A stretch of DNA of 64,000 nucleotides from Burkholderia anthina (GCF_902498995.1 NZ_CABVLY010000005.1:248001-312000), one strand, 5' to 3'; positions 24,899 to 35,487 are shown, counted from the stretch's first letter. The notes: a model not told the origin generated them from the letters alone. Numbers and translations are program-made.

Positions 24899-25148
24899 AA
24901 ACCCGGTTTCGCACAGGAGTCAAGCCGTGGCCGTCCGCAGGGGTATTCGTCCACTGCCTTGATCAATAAGGACCGCAGTTGCACGCCGTCAGGCGGACAA
25001 AAAGCAAGGATCGACGAAAGCATCCTCGACGAAACGGCCCCCCGACATTCTTTCCGACGACCCCACCCCCGCATCGGTAACATCCGCACTTGCCGATCCC
25101 CGCCTGCTCCCGCACAATCGGGCCACCTGCCTCCCTCCCCCCGCGCCG
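24899..25148. other. intergenic before mocA
   Basis: 250 bases with no convincing gene. Frames are shadows. The mocA promoter must lie here, but no clear elements stand out. Confidence 0.4.
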
Positions 25149-25733
25149 ATGTCCTATGCGTCACTCGCCACCGGCGTCCTGCTCGCCGGCGGCCTCGGTC
25201 AACGCTTCGACCCGAGCGGTCTGCAAAGCAAGCTGCTTGCGCGGCTCCCCGACGGCACGCCAGTCGCGGTGGCGGCCGCCCGTCATCTCGCGGCGGCCAC
25301 GGCCGACGTGATCGCGGTCGTGCGTCCCGGCGCCGAAAAACTCGCGATTCTGCTGAACGAAGCCGGCTGCCAGGTCATCTATGCACCCGACGCGACGCGC
25401 GGGATGGGCGCGAGCCTTGCAGCGGGCGTGCGCACGACGCCGGAAGCAACCGGCTGGCTGGTCGCGCTCGCCGACATGCCGTGGATCGCGGCATCCACCT
25501 ACGAAGTGCTCACGCGCGCGCTCGATGCCGACGACGCGTCGATCGTCGCCCCCGTGTACCAGGGCGTGCGCGGTCATCCGGTCGGCTTCGCCGCCCGCCA
25601 TTACGACGCGCTGGCCGCGCTCGATGGCGACACGGGCGCCCGCGCGCTGTTTGCCAGCGCCCCGGTGAACCTGATCGACGTCGACGACCCCGGCATCCTG
25701 CGCGACGTCGATACGCCGGCGGATCTGCGCTGA
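25149..25733 (+). CDS. mocA: MobA/MocA-like NTP transferase (molybdenum cofactor cytidylyltransferase type)
   Basis: A 194-residue nucleotidyltransferase. Motifs: GVLLAGGLGQRF (nucleotide loop), SKLLARL (Lys contact), GMGASLAAGV, ALADMPWI with the metal-binding Asp, and GVRGHPVGFAARH. This order is that of MocA, which attaches CMP to molybdopterin for xanthine-dehydrogenase-family enzymes, and of related YgfJ proteins. It is about 35 kb from the only molybdoenzyme in the window (60.6-63.3 kb), which belongs to that enzyme family. No partner gene lies beside it. Confidence 0.85.
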   Translation: MSYASLATGVLLAGGLGQRFDPSGLQSKLLARLPDGTPVAVAAARHLAAATADVIAVVRPGAEKLAILLNEAGCQVIYAPDATRGMGASLAAGVRTTPEATGWLVALADMPWIAASTYEVLTRALDADDASIVAPVYQGVRGHPVGFAARHYDALAALDGDTGARALFASAPVNLIDVDDPGILRDVDTPADLR

Positions 25734-25929
25734 TATCACCCACGCCGGTCGCCCGACGCGGCAGCATGCCCGTCAGCGCTATCCGGTACGCGACCCGACG
25801 ACACAGGATTATCGTCGGCCATCCGCACGCCACCGCACGAATCCCGCTGCAAACACTCGTCCGATTGCCTATAACGGAGACGAGGCGCGAACGCCGCGCC
25901 GCCACCGCCACGCATTGCGCGAGTTCCCC

Positions 25930-26076
25930 ATGACCGATCACACGACCCCAATGCCGGAGCCCCCGGCCGATCCGAACCGCGATCCGGAAGACGATCCGCT
26001 GTCGCCGCCCGCGCCGGGGCATCCTCACGACAATCCGCAGCAACCCGACGGGCCGCCGAGCAAGGACCCGGTTTGA
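25930..26076 (+). CDS. tiny proline-rich protein
   Basis: A 48-codon frame beginning MTDHTTPMPEPPADPNRDPE and ending GPPSKDPV. It is extremely rich in Pro and Asp, with no hydrophobic stretch, so it should be a disordered cytoplasmic peptide. Third-position G/C bias is strong (most Pro codons are CCG) and the composition differs from random shadows. The ribosome-binding site is weak (GAGTT). I do not recognise it. It may be real or chance. Confidence 0.5.
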   Translation: MTDHTTPMPEPPADPNRDPEDDPLSPPAPGHPHDNPQQPDGPPSKDPV

Positions 26077-26172
26077 CCGGCATCGCCCGCCCCCGCAACG
26101 CCCGACCGGCTCCGGTGTGCGCCTTTGCCGAACCTCCGCAGGCCGCCGGCCAGCGCCGAACGGGCGCGCCCG

Positions 26173-26931
26173 CTACCGCGCCGTATAACCGCCGTCGATC
26201 GCCAGCGACACGCCGCTGATCATCGACGCGGCATCGCTGAGCAGAAACAACACCGGCTCGACCACCTCGTCCGGCTCCGCGAAGCGCCCGAGCGGAATCG
26301 CGGCGAGCATGGGCGCGCGCTTCTCCGGCTCGCTCCACGCGCGTTGCGCCATCGGCGTCAGCGTGACGGTCGGGTTCACGCTGTTGATGCGAATCCCGTG
26401 CGGCCCGAGCTCGATGCAGAGCACACGCGTGATCGCATCGAGCGCCGCCTTGGACGCGCAATAGCTCAGATGCGCGGGCAACCCGACGAGCGCGGCCTGG
26501 CTCGATACGTTGACGATGCTGCCGCGCGCGCGCACGGCGCCGCGACCGTCGGACGCGATCATCTTGCGGGCCACGGCGCGCGCGACGAGCGCCGCGCCGC
26601 GCGCGTTGACGGCCATCACGCGATCGAAGTTGTCCGCGCCGACCTCGAGCGCCGGTTCGAGCGACGCGATCCCCGCGCAATTGACGAGCCCGTCGAATGT
26701 GTCGTACCGGGCCAGTGCCGCATCGATCGCACGTTCGTCGCCGCCGACGTCGACGCGCAAGGTATCGCACGCGACCTCGCCGGCCAGCGTATCGAGCGCG
26801 GCCGCATCGCGCCCCGCCGCGACGACCCGCGCCCCCGCGTTCGCCAGCGCGGCCGCACATGCGCGCCCGATCCCGCTCGACGCACCGGTGACGAGCACCC
26901 GTGAGCCGCTGAAATCGAATCGGGTCTTCAT
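26173..26931 (-). CDS. SDR polyol/sugar dehydrogenase of the polyol operon
   Basis: A 252-residue short-chain dehydrogenase resembling L-xylulose reductase and related polyol dehydrogenases: TGASSGIGRACAAAL, LVNCAGIAS, NVSSQAALVG, SYCASKAALDAI and MISGVSLAIDGGYTAR. It is the last gene of the leftward operon; its ATG overlaps the kinase stop (ATGA). With the Zn dehydrogenase it gives the operon two oxidation steps, for example polyol to ketose before phosphorylation. Confidence 0.9.
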   Translation of the reverse strand: MKTRFDFSGSRVLVTGASSGIGRACAAALANAGARVVAAGRDAAALDTLAGEVACDTLRVDVGGDERAIDAALARYDTFDGLVNCAGIASLEPALEVGADNFDRVMAVNARGAALVARAVARKMIASDGRGAVRARGSIVNVSSQAALVGLPAHLSYCASKAALDAITRVLCIELGPHGIRINSVNPTVTLTPMAQRAWSEPEKRAPMLAAIPLGRFAEPDEVVEPVLFLLSDAASMISGVSLAIDGGYTAR

Positions 26932-28475
26932 GATGTCGTGCGTAGCGCGTGCATGACCGGCTTGAGCGCTGGATACAACGCCGTGTAAAGCGCGAAGCGT
27001 GCGGCATACGCGTTCGCGCGCGCCGGGTCGGGCCGTGCGCGTTCGACGAGCGTGACCCAGCCGCCCTGCGCGTCATCGTGCGACACGAGCCCCACGCCGA
27101 CGCCCGCGAGCAGCGCCGCCCCCATCGCCGCTTCGACGTCCTGCTCGATCGTCCACACCGGAAAGCCCGTGACGTCCGCGACGATCTGCATCCACAGTGC
27201 CGAATGCGCGGCGCCGCCGACGACGATCAGCCGGTCATCCAGCACCGCCGCACCGCGCCGTCCCGCGTCGATGTTGTGCCGCAGCGCGAACGCAACGCCT
27301 TCGAGCACAGCGCGATACAGGTGCGCGCGCGTATGCGCAAGGCTCAGTCCGACGAACGCGCCGCTCGCCTTCGCATCCCACACCGGGCTGCGCTCGCCCA
27401 TCAGGTACGGCAGGAACAGCACGCCGTCCGCACCGGGCGGCACGCTCTCGGCCGCCTCCTCGAGCAGCACGTGCGGATCGCCGTGCGGCAGCAGCCTCGC
27501 CGCATCGATTTCCGCATGACAGAACTGGTCGCGAAGCCACGCGACCGATGCGCCTGCCGTGATCGCGCCGCCGAATACATACAGGTCGCGCTGCCCGTCG
27601 AACACGTGCGGCATGCTGACGAGCCCGTGCCGCGCATCGACGTGCCGGGTCACATAGCCCCAGCACATGCTGGTGCCGATCATCGCGACATGCTGTCCGG
27701 CGCGCGTCGCGCCGGCGGCGAAGGTCGCGACGGCCGCGTCGACACCGCCCGCCACGACGGGCGTGCCGGCCGGCAGCCCGAGCCGCGCCGTCCATTGCGA
27801 CAGCAGCCCGCCGACGATGTCGGTCGATTCGACGAGCCGCTCGGGCATCATCGTCGCCGGAATGCCGAGCATGTCGAGTGCGTCGTCGGACCACTCCCGC
27901 CGCGCGACGTCGTACACGCCGCCGATGTTGCCCGCCGAACTGTGATCCACCGCGACTTCGCCCGTCAGCAGGTAGATCACATACGCGTTCGGCGGCAGGA
28001 AATAGCGCACGTTCGCCCATACGTCGGGACGTTGATCGCGCAGCCACAACATCTTCGTGAACCCGTAATAGCTGTCGACTCCGTTGCCGGTAATCGCGCG
28101 CAGCCGCTCGACGTTCACGTTTTCGTTTACCCGGTCGACCTCTCCGGTCGCGCGCCGGTCCATCCAGATCAGGCACGGATGCAGCGGCCGCATGTCGGCG
28201 TCGACGGGAATGCCGGAGCCGCCGTACAGGCTGCTCACGCACACGGCGCGGATCGCGTCGGCCGGCACGCCCTGCGCGTGCGCGTCGCTCACGCAGCCGG
28301 CGATGCATTCGAGCACCGCGTCGAACCATACCTGCGGCCATTGTTCGGCCCACAGCGGACGCGGCGTGTCGGGCTGGTAGCCGGCCGAGCGCCGCGCGAC
28401 GATCGTGCCGTGCCGGTCGACGAGCAGCGCCTTGGTGCTCTGCGTGCCGATGTCGACGCCTATGACGTAGTCCAT
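26928..28475 (-). CDS. FGGY-family carbohydrate kinase
   Basis: A 515-residue sugar kinase of the xylulokinase/ribulokinase fold. It opens MDYVIGVDIGTQSTKALLVD (ATP-binding loop), has the substrate-facing WMDRRA and GGVDAAVATFAAG, FLPYLMGERSPVWDAKASG, and the FGGY-type second signature VVGGAAHSALWMQIVADVTG. It phosphorylates a ketose or polyol after uptake. TGGAG lies 6 bases before the ATG. The exact sugar cannot be read from sequence; erythritol, threitol, arabinitol and xylitol are candidates. Confidence 0.93.
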   Translation of the reverse strand: MDYVIGVDIGTQSTKALLVDRHGTIVARRSAGYQPDTPRPLWAEQWPQVWFDAVLECIAGCVSDAHAQGVPADAIRAVCVSSLYGGSGIPVDADMRPLHPCLIWMDRRATGEVDRVNENVNVERLRAITGNGVDSYYGFTKMLWLRDQRPDVWANVRYFLPPNAYVIYLLTGEVAVDHSSAGNIGGVYDVARREWSDDALDMLGIPATMMPERLVESTDIVGGLLSQWTARLGLPAGTPVVAGGVDAAVATFAAGATRAGQHVAMIGTSMCWGYVTRHVDARHGLVSMPHVFDGQRDLYVFGGAITAGASVAWLRDQFCHAEIDAARLLPHGDPHVLLEEAAESVPPGADGVLFLPYLMGERSPVWDAKASGAFVGLSLAHTRAHLYRAVLEGVAFALRHNIDAGRRGAAVLDDRLIVVGGAAHSALWMQIVADVTGFPVWTIEQDVEAAMGAALLAGVGVGLVSHDDAQGGWVTLVERARPDPARANAYAARFALYTALYPALKPVMHALRTTS

Positions 28476-28504
28476 GATGTCTCCAGTAAGGCGTACGCCT
28501 GCCG

Positions 28505-29593
28505 TCAGCGGGCCGGCTTCAGCAGCACCTTGATCGATTCGGGCGATTTCGCGACGCGGATCGCGTCGTTCCAGTCCTCGAGCGCGAAATCGTGGGTGAC
28601 GATGCCCTTGGACGTGACGAGCCCGCGCGCGAGCAGGTCGATCGCAACGGGGTAACAGTATGGCCCGAGATGCGCGCCGCGCACGTCGAGCTCCTTGCGA
28701 TCGCCGATGATCGACCAGTCGACGGTCGCATCCTCGCCGAACACGCTGAATTCGACGAAGCGACCGAGCTTGCGGATCAGTTCGAGCCCCTGGTTCACGC
28801 CGACAGGCGCGCCGGTCGTCTCGATGTAGACGTCGCACCCGTAGCCGTCGGTCAGCGCCCGGACGATCTCGCGCGCATCGTCGCGCTTCGGATTGATCGT
28901 CACGTCGGCGCCGTACTGCCGCGCGAGTTCGAGCCGCTCGTCGATCAGGTCGATCACGACGAGCCGCTTCGGCGTCTTCAGGTGCGCGACCTGCGTCATC
29001 ATCAGCCCGAGCGGGCCCGCGCCGGCGATCACGACGACGTCGTCGAGCTGGACGTCGCCGCGGTTCACCGTGTGGATCGCGCACGACAGCGGCTCGATGA
29101 TCGCGGCATCCTCGAGCGACACGCCGAGCGGGATCCGGTGGACGATCGCGGTCGGCGGAATCCGCATGTATTCGGCCATCCCGCCGTCCGCGACCTCCCG
29201 CTGGAAGCCGAAGATGTTGTGCACCTCGCACATCCAGTACTGGCCCGACCTGCAGTAGCGGCACTTGCCGCACGGCACGATCTGCTCGGCGATCACGCGA
29301 TCGCCCAGCGCGACGCCGAAATGCCCGGCCGCGCCCTCGCCGAGCGCTTCCACGTAGCCGAAGAATTCGTGGCCGGGAATCACGGGCGCCTTCACCCACG
29401 GGCTCGGGCCGCCCCAGAACATCTTCGCGCCCGTATAGCACTTGCAATCGCTCGCGCAGATGCCGCACGCCGCGATGCGGATCACGAGCTCGTTCGCGCC
29501 GGCGCACGGCTTCGCGACCTGTTCGACGCGGTAATCCTCGGGGCCGTGGCAAACCACCGCGGTCATGTGCGGCCGGGCTTCGGGTGTCGTCAT
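28505..29593 (-). CDS. Zn-dependent alcohol/polyol dehydrogenase
   Basis: A 362-residue medium-chain dehydrogenase. The catalytic Zn ligands are C in ACGICASD and the GHEFFG His-Glu pair. The structural Zn site is CGKCRYCRSGQYWMC. The Rossmann loop is VVIAGAGPLGLMM and binds NAD, with an acidic residue following (VVIDLID). The family is that of sorbitol, threitol and threonine dehydrogenases. It sits between the transporter genes and the kinase in the same operon, with gaps of 46 and 29 bases. Confidence 0.92.
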   Translation of the reverse strand: MTTPEARPHMTAVVCHGPEDYRVEQVAKPCAGANELVIRIAACGICASDCKCYTGAKMFWGGPSPWVKAPVIPGHEFFGYVEALGEGAAGHFGVALGDRVIAEQIVPCGKCRYCRSGQYWMCEVHNIFGFQREVADGGMAEYMRIPPTAIVHRIPLGVSLEDAAIIEPLSCAIHTVNRGDVQLDDVVVIAGAGPLGLMMTQVAHLKTPKRLVVIDLIDERLELARQYGADVTINPKRDDAREIVRALTDGYGCDVYIETTGAPVGVNQGLELIRKLGRFVEFSVFGEDATVDWSIIGDRKELDVRGAHLGPYCYPVAIDLLARGLVTSKGIVTHDFALEDWNDAIRVAKSPESIKVLLKPAR

Positions 29594-29639
29594 GAGTTGT
29601 CTCGCTCGTTGATGATTCGGATATCCGACGAATCAAGTG

Positions 29640-30647
29640 TCACCGCGATCGCTCGCGGCTGATGTAGATCGCGAGCAGGATGATTCCGCCCTTGATCACG
29701 TTCTGCACATATGGGTTCACGCCGATCATGTTCAGCCCGTTGTTGAGCACGCCGAGCAGCAGCGCACCGACGAGCGTGCCGAGGATCGCGCCGCGCCCGC
29801 CGGAGATCGACGTGCCGCCCATCACGACGGCCGCGATCGCGTCGAGCTCGAAACCCACGCCCGCGTTCGGCTGACCGCTCATCAGGCGCCCGGTCAGCAC
29901 GATCGCGGCGATCGCCGACGTGAGCCCGGCCAGCGTATAGACGATCAGCTTCACGCGCGCGACACGCACGCCGGTGAGCCGCGTCGCCTGCTCGTTGCCG
30001 CCGATCGCATAGACGTAGCGGCCGAACGGCATCCGGTCGAGCAGCAGCCATGCGATCGCATAGACGGCCAGCATGATCAGCACCGGCGCCTGGATTCCGA
30101 ACACCTTGCCGCTGCCGAAGAACGCGACCCAGTCGGGCAGCCCGTCGATCGGATAGCCGCCGGTGTAGATCAGCGCGAGCCCGCGCGCGATGCCCATCGT
30201 CGCGAGCGTGACGATGATCGGCGGCATGCCCGCGAACGCAACGAACACGCCGTTCAGGAACCCGAAGCCGAGGCCCACCGCGATGCCGATCGCGAGCGCG
30301 GCGACGGCGTTGACGCCCGCGACCATCAGCCCGGCCGCGAGCGTGCCCGACAGCGCCATCACGGCGCCGACCGACAGGTCGATCCCGCCGGTCAGGATCA
30401 CGCAGGTCATGCCGACCGCGATGATCGCGTTGATCGACACCTGGCGCAGCACGTTCTCGAGGTTCGCGGCGGACAGGAAGCTCGGGCTCGCGAGCATCAT
30501 CGCGATGCACACGGCGATCAGGCCGACGAGCGGATAGAACAGCGTCGAGCGCCGCAGTTGCGTCCACATCGCGCGCGGCGGCGGTGCATCGCCGGTGACG
30601 CCCGGGAGCGGCGTGGTTGGCGTGGAGGAAGAATCAGGCAGGTTCAT
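29640..30647 (-). CDS. ribose-type ABC transporter permease
   Basis: A 335-residue RbsC-family permease with about ten membrane helices. The family hallmark [20 protein letters not shown] and [19 protein letters not shown] are present, and [20 protein letters not shown] is the ATPase-coupling region. The ATG at 30647 has GAGGAG 7 bases upstream and overlaps the ATPase gene by 14 bases. It imports the operon's sugar or polyol with the two proteins encoded upstream. Confidence 0.95.
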   Translation of the reverse strand: MNLPDSSSTPTTPLPGVTGDAPPPRAMWTQLRRSTLFYPLVGLIAVCIAMMLASPSFLSAANLENVLRQVSINAIIAVGMTCVILTGGIDLSVGAVMALSGTLAAGLMVAGVNAVAALAIGIAVGLGFGFLNGVFVAFAGMPPIIVTLATMGIARGLALIYTGGYPIDGLPDWVAFFGSGKVFGIQAPVLIMLAVYAIAWLLLDRMPFGRYVYAIGGNEQATRLTGVRVARVKLIVYTLAGLTSAIAAIVLTGRLMSGQPNAGVGFELDAIAAVVMGGTSISGGRGAILGTLVGALLLGVLNNGLNMIGVNPYVQNVIKGGIILLAIYISRERSR

Positions 30648-32154
30648 GGGTTGCTCCTCGCGTGCCGGCCGTGGCATGGGTCATGACCGTGTCGGGATCG
30701 ATCTCGTCGCCTTCCAGCGTCGCTTCGATGCGGCCCTGCCGAAACACGGCGACGCGATCGCACATGCCGACGATCTCCGGCAGCTCGGACGAGATCATGA
30801 TGATGGCGTAGCCGCGCGCGGTGAGTTCGCGCATCAGCCCGTAGATTTCGGCTTTCGCGCCGACGTCGATGCCGCGCGTCGGCTCGTCGAAGATCAGCAC
30901 GGTGGCGTGATGGTTCAGCCAGCGCGCGATCACGACCTTCTGCTGGTTGCCGCCGGACAGCGTCGCGACCTCGGCGTGGATCGACGGCGCCTTCACGCCG
31001 ACGCGCCGCATCACGTCGTGCGTCGTGCGCGCCTCGCCGCGCCGGTCGATCAGCCAGCGCATCGACCGGTACTTGCCGAGGTTGTTCAGCGAAATGTTGT
31101 CGCGGATCGAGAACGACGTGACGAGCCCTTCCGTCTTGCGGCTTTCCGGCAGGATGCCGATGCCCGCACGCAGCGCGTCGGCGGGATCGGCGAGCTTCGC
31201 CGCCGTGCCGCGCACCCGCACGTCCTTGCGATGCGCGCGGGTCGCGCCGATCACGGCGAGCGCCGTCTCGGTGCGGCCCGAGCCGACCAGGCCGGCGAAG
31301 CCGAGGATCTCGCCCGCATGCAGCGCGAAGCGGTTCACCGGGCCATCGCGCTCGATCTGCAGCGCATCGACTTCGAGCACGGCAGGCGCGTCGGCGGCGC
31401 GCGCAGGCTTTGGCGGAAAGCTGCTCTCGATCCGGCGGCCGACCATCATCCGCACCAGTTGCTCGACGTCGGTACGCGCCACGTCGGTGGTCGCGACGTA
31501 CTGGCCGTCGCGCAGCACCGTGATGCGATCGCACACCGCGAAGATTTCGTCGAGATGATGGGAGATGAAGATCATCGCGACGCCCTGCCGCTTCAGCTCG
31601 CGCATGATCGCGAACAGGCGTTCGGCCTCGGCCGGCGTGAGCGTGGCGGTGGGTTCGTCGAGGATCAGGATGCGCGCATCGAGCGACAGCGCCTTGCCGA
31701 TCTCGACGAACTGCTGCTGGGCGACCGACAGCGTGCGCAGCGGCGCATCGAGATCGATCGACACGCCGAGCCGCGCGAAGATGCCGGCCGCCGTGCGCCG
31801 CATCCGCGACCGGTCACGCACGCCCCAGCGCGTGCGCAGCTCGCGGCCGAGAAACAGGTTGTCGACGGCATCGAGATGCGGGATCAGGCTGAACTCCTGA
31901 AACACGATGCCGATACCGGCCGCGACCGCGTCGTGATAGCTCGCGAAGTGCCGCGCGGCGCCGTCGATTTCGATCGTGCCGGTATCCGGCCGATGAATGC
32001 CGCACAGAATCTTCATCAGCGTCGACTTGCCGGCGCCATTCTCGCCGAGCAGCGCGTGAATCTCGCCGCGCGCGATCTCGAGATGGATGTCCGACAACGC
32101 CTTCACGCCCGGAAAGCTTTTCGTGATGTGGCCGAGCCTGAGTATCGTGTCCAT
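30634..32154 (-). CDS. ribose-type ABC transporter ATPase (two domains)
   Basis: A 506-residue RbsA-type ATPase. The first domain has Walker [10 protein letters not shown] and Walker [13 protein letters not shown], with a divergent signature ([11 protein letters not shown]). The second has a degenerate Walker A (GLVGSGRTE), a complete [14 protein letters not shown] signature and [13 protein letters not shown]. This asymmetry is normal for carbohydrate importers. GGAG lies 6 bases before the ATG at 32154. The gap to the binding-protein gene is 62 bases. Confidence 0.95.
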   Translation of the reverse strand: MDTILRLGHITKSFPGVKALSDIHLEIARGEIHALLGENGAGKSTLMKILCGIHRPDTGTIEIDGAARHFASYHDAVAAGIGIVFQEFSLIPHLDAVDNLFLGRELRTRWGVRDRSRMRRTAAGIFARLGVSIDLDAPLRTLSVAQQQFVEIGKALSLDARILILDEPTATLTPAEAERLFAIMRELKRQGVAMIFISHHLDEIFAVCDRITVLRDGQYVATTDVARTDVEQLVRMMVGRRIESSFPPKPARAADAPAVLEVDALQIERDGPVNRFALHAGEILGFAGLVGSGRTETALAVIGATRAHRKDVRVRGTAAKLADPADALRAGIGILPESRKTEGLVTSFSIRDNISLNNLGKYRSMRWLIDRRGEARTTHDVMRRVGVKAPSIHAEVATLSGGNQQKVVIARWLNHHATVLIFDEPTRGIDVGAKAEIYGLMRELTARGYAIIMISSELPEIVGMCDRVAVFRQGRIEATLEGDEIDPDTVMTHATAGTRGATHEPA

Positions 32155-32216
32155 CGGCTGCTCCGTGCGCGGGGCCGCGGCCGCGCGGCCGCCCCGCGCG
32201 TCAGGTCGCGCGTCGC

Positions 32217-33158
32217 TCACCAGCTGAACCCCTTCGCATTGCCGCGATCGACGACCTTCACGTCGACTGGAATCGCTTTCGGCACCGTCGCGCCCCACTT
32301 GCGCGCGAGCGCGATGCCGAGCGCGATGCGAACCTGGTCGGCCGGAAACTGCGCGGTCGTCTCGATGAACTTCGAATTGGGCTTCTGGATCGCCGCCACC
32401 GCCTCGGGCGCGCCGTCGACGCTCGTCAGCTTGATGTCCTTGCCCGATCCCTCGATCGCCGAGAGCGCGCCCATTGCGCCGCCGTCGTTCACACTGAACA
32501 GGCCCTTCAGGTTCGGGTGCGCGGAAATCATGTTCTCCGTCACCGACAGCGCGGCCGCGCGTTCCTGCTTGCCGTTCTGCGTATCGACCAGCTTCACGTT
32601 CGGGAACTTCGCGAGCCCGGCCTTGCAGCCGCGCACGCGTTCGAGAATCGGCACGACGGGAATGCCGTCGAGGATCGCCACCTCGCCGCTGCCGCCGATC
32701 GCCTTCGCGAGGTATTCGCACGACATCACGCCCGCGTCGTAGTTCTTCGAGCCGACGAACGAATCGACCGGGCCGTTCGCGTTCGCGTCGACAGCCACGA
32801 CCACCGCGCCGGCCTTCTTCGCCTGCGTGATCGCCGACTGGATGCCGGTCGAGTCGGTCGGGTTCACGAGCAGGATGTCGATCTTCTTCTGCAGCATGTC
32901 CTCGACGTCGCTGACCTGCTTGCTGACGTCGTGATGCGCGTCGGTGACGATGACCTGCGCACCGATCGATGCGGCCGCATCGTTCAGCGCCTTCTGCATC
33001 GTCACGAAATACGGGTTGTTCAGTTCCTGGAACGTCATGCCGATGCGCAGCGGCGCGGCATGCGCGGCGACGGGCAGCACGGCCGCGACGGCGAGCGTGG
33101 CAAGGGCCGCCATGCGGATGGCGCGGCGAGGCAATGAAGCGGGCGATGCATGCATCAT
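32217..33158 (-). CDS. periplasmic sugar/polyol-binding protein
   Basis: A 313-residue RbsB-family binding protein. The signal peptide ends in VAAHA just before [20 protein letters not shown]. The two alpha/beta lobes are recognisable ([49 protein letters not shown]). It is the first gene of the operon, after the regulator. GGAGA lies upstream; ATGs at 33158 and 33155 are both possible. Confidence 0.95.
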   Translation of the reverse strand: MMHASPASLPRRAIRMAALATLAVAAVLPVAAHAAPLRIGMTFQELNNPYFVTMQKALNDAAASIGAQVIVTDAHHDVSKQVSDVEDMLQKKIDILLVNPTDSTGIQSAITQAKKAGAVVVAVDANANGPVDSFVGSKNYDAGVMSCEYLAKAIGGSGEVAILDGIPVVPILERVRGCKAGLAKFPNVKLVDTQNGKQERAAALSVTENMISAHPNLKGLFSVNDGGAMGALSAIEGSGKDIKLTSVDGAPEAVAAIQKPNSKFIETTAQFPADQVRIALGIALARKWGATVPKAIPVDVKVVDRGNAKGFSW

Positions 33159-33281
33159 GACGGTGTCTCCGATTTATGTACGGCTTTTCGTGGGTAAGCG
33201 CGCCCCTCGCGATGCGAACGTCGCGATTAGGCAGGTGAAACGCAATGGTGAGGAAAACTCAGGTGGGCGAGCGCCCCGCGC

Positions 33282-34241
33282 TCACCCTGACTGCGGCGCA
33301 AGCTCGGGCATACCGGGCGTGACCACGCGCGGCGGAAACGGGTTGCCGGTGGGCGCCGCATGCAGCGCGAGCTCGCGGCTGCGCGCATTCAGGCGCTGCA
33401 GCGCGCGGAATTCGGACGGCGCCATTCCCTTCACCGCGCGGAACTGGCGGTTGAAGTTGGACACGTTGTTGAAGCCGGCCTGGAAGCAGATGTCGGTGAT
33501 GCTCGTGTCGTCGACGAGCAGCATCTGACACGCGGATTCGATCCGCAGCCGGTTCACGTACTGGACGAACGGCATGCCCGTATGGCGGTGGAACGCGCGC
33601 GAGAACGCGCTGACGCTCTGTCCGGTGAGTTGCGCGAGATCGGATTCGCGCAGCTCGGACGCCAGGTTCTTGCCGATGTACGACAACGCATGGCCGAGCC
33701 GCGTCGGCGTGACGTGCGCGTGATCGTATGCGGGGCTCGCGAGCAGCGTACGTCCGGTCGCGCCGCACAGCCGCTCGAGCATCGTCATGAACAGCACGAT
33801 GCGGCGCATGCCGCGCGCCGCCAGCAGTGCGTCGAACAACGGCGCGATCGCCGCGCTCGTGTCGTCGTCGAAACCCACGCCGCGCCGCGCATCGTCGAGC
33901 AGCGCCTGTGCATCGCGGCATTCGGGAAACGCGTCCATGCAGCGGCGCACGAACGCAGGATCGAACTGGATCACGAGATTGCGGCGCTCGACGGTCTCGC
34001 CTTCGGCCATGTCGCTGACCCAGTTGTGCGGCAGGTTCGGACCGAGCAGCACGAGATGGCCCGGGCCGAACGAACCGACGTGATCGCCGACGAAATACTT
34101 GCCGCGCGTCGCAACGATCAGGTGCAGTTCGAATTCGGGATGGAAGTGCCAGCGGATCGTGCGATACGGATAGCCATGCGACCAGACCTTGAACGACTCA
34201 TCGCGTCGCACTTCGACCACTTCCAGATCGGGATGCATCAT
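33282..34241 (-). CDS. AraC-family regulator of the polyol operon
   Basis: A 319-residue regulator. The N-terminal cupin has RWHFHPEFELHLIVATRGKY and GPGHLVLLGPNLPHNW, typical of sugar-responsive AraC proteins. The HTH part includes DLAQLTGQSVSAFSRAFHRH and ICFQAGFNNVSNFNRQFRAV. It is co-directional with and 123 bases upstream of the binding-protein gene, so it is probably the dedicated regulator and may be co-transcribed. The ATG at 34241 has GGAG 10 bases upstream. Confidence 0.93.
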   Translation of the reverse strand: MMHPDLEVVEVRRDESFKVWSHGYPYRTIRWHFHPEFELHLIVATRGKYFVGDHVGSFGPGHLVLLGPNLPHNWVSDMAEGETVERRNLVIQFDPAFVRRCMDAFPECRDAQALLDDARRGVGFDDDTSAAIAPLFDALLAARGMRRIVLFMTMLERLCGATGRTLLASPAYDHAHVTPTRLGHALSYIGKNLASELRESDLAQLTGQSVSAFSRAFHRHTGMPFVQYVNRLRIESACQMLLVDDTSITDICFQAGFNNVSNFNRQFRAVKGMAPSEFRALQRLNARSRELALHAAPTGNPFPPRVVTPGMPELAPQSG

Positions 34242-34548
34242 CCTGGCGTCTCCATTCCCATGTATCGCCGGCCGGGCCGTTCTGCCGTTCACGCGTTCGC
34301 CGCCGGTTTCGTGCGGCGACGCGACCGGTCGCATGGGAAGCAATGTAGATCGATCAAACGTGCGGCTCCACCAACTTTACGCCAGATTTCCGATACTTTT
34401 TTGCGGATAACGAGCCAAAACGGCGTCCGGCAGCAAATTTGTGCAGCGCGGAACACGCTGCGCGCCGGCAGGGGCGCTTGCCCGACGGCGGCCATGCGCC
34501 GCCGGGCAAAGCACAGATATGCGAGGGCGACGCAGCCCGTCGCCGCGC
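34242..34548. other. intergenic upstream of the polyol regulator
   Basis: 307 bases. The middle part, around 34350-34440, is richer in A/T than its surroundings and probably contains the regulator's promoter. No repeat or hairpin stands out, and no gene is seen. Confidence 0.4.
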
Positions 34549-35487
34549 TTACGCGGGCGCGCCTTCCCGTGCGGCGCGCACCTCGTACGTCTTCAGGTGG
34601 TTGTACGCGATCCGCAGCAGCGACAGCGCATCCGTCGCCTGCGGATCGCGGCGCGCGAGCAGGTCGCCGATCACGTGATCGGCCTCGACCCGCGCATGGT
34701 TCTCGACGTCGCGCAGCATCGATGCGGTCAGCGGCGACGGCGTCAGCACCATCCGCTGCATCCGCCCGATTGCCGCCGGATCGGGCTGCTGCCCGTTGTG
34801 CGCGGCAATCGCGCTGCATTCGTCGAGCATCGTCTCGAGCAAGCGACGGCCGTCCGGCGCCGCGAGAATGTCGCCGATCGAGCCGCGAAACAGCGACGTG
34901 CTCGCCGCGAGCGTCGCGAGGAACACCCATTTCTCCCACATGCGCGCAGCGATGTTGTCGCTGAGCGTCGCGTCGAAACCCGCGCCGCCGAGCACGTCGG
35001 CCAGCGCGCGCACGCGCGCCGATTCGCCACCGGCGAGTTCGCCGAACGACAATCCGTGCGTGTCGTTCAGGTGCACGATCCGCTGCTCGTGATCGAGCGT
35101 GGCCGCGATCACGCACAGGCCGCCCAGTACCTGCGCAGTGCCGAACCGGTCGCGCAGCACGTCGAGATGGCGCATTCCGTTGAGCATCGGCAGAATCAGC
35201 GTCGACGGCCCGACGAACGGCGCGAACGACGTGATCGCCTCGTCGAGGCTGTACGCCTTGCAGCTCAACAGCACGAGGTCGAACGGCGCGGCCGTATCGG
35301 TCGCGCGCACGGTCTGCACGTTCGCAAGCGTCAGGTCGCCGCGCGGGCTGCGAATCAGCAGCCCGTCGCGCGCGAGCGCGGCCGCGCGGCCATCGCGCAC
35401 CAGGAATGTCACGTCGCGCCCCGCCGCCGCGAGCCGGCCGCCGAAATATCCGCCGACCGCGCCGGCCCCTACCACCAGAATCCGCAT
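34549..35487 (-). CDS. panE: 2-dehydropantoate 2-reductase family protein
   Basis: A 312-residue ApbA/PanE-family protein. MRILVVGAGAVGGYFGGRLA is the NADPH loop, LLSCKAYSLDEAI holds the catalytic Lys, and KWVFLATLAASTSLFRGSIG lies in the helical C-terminal domain. The ATG at 35487 has a perfect AAGGAGG 7 bases upstream. PanE reduces ketopantoate for coenzyme A synthesis, but many paralogues act on other 2-keto acids. This lone gene beside a catabolic operon may be such a paralogue. Confidence 0.85.
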   Translation of the reverse strand: MRILVVGAGAVGGYFGGRLAAAGRDVTFLVRDGRAAALARDGLLIRSPRGDLTLANVQTVRATDTAAPFDLVLLSCKAYSLDEAITSFAPFVGPSTLILPMLNGMRHLDVLRDRFGTAQVLGGLCVIAATLDHEQRIVHLNDTHGLSFGELAGGESARVRALADVLGGAGFDATLSDNIAARMWEKWVFLATLAASTSLFRGSIGDILAAPDGRRLLETMLDECSAIAAHNGQQPDPAAIGRMQRMVLTPSPLTASMLRDVENHARVEADHVIGDLLARRDPQATDALSLLRIAYNHLKTYEVRAAREGAPA

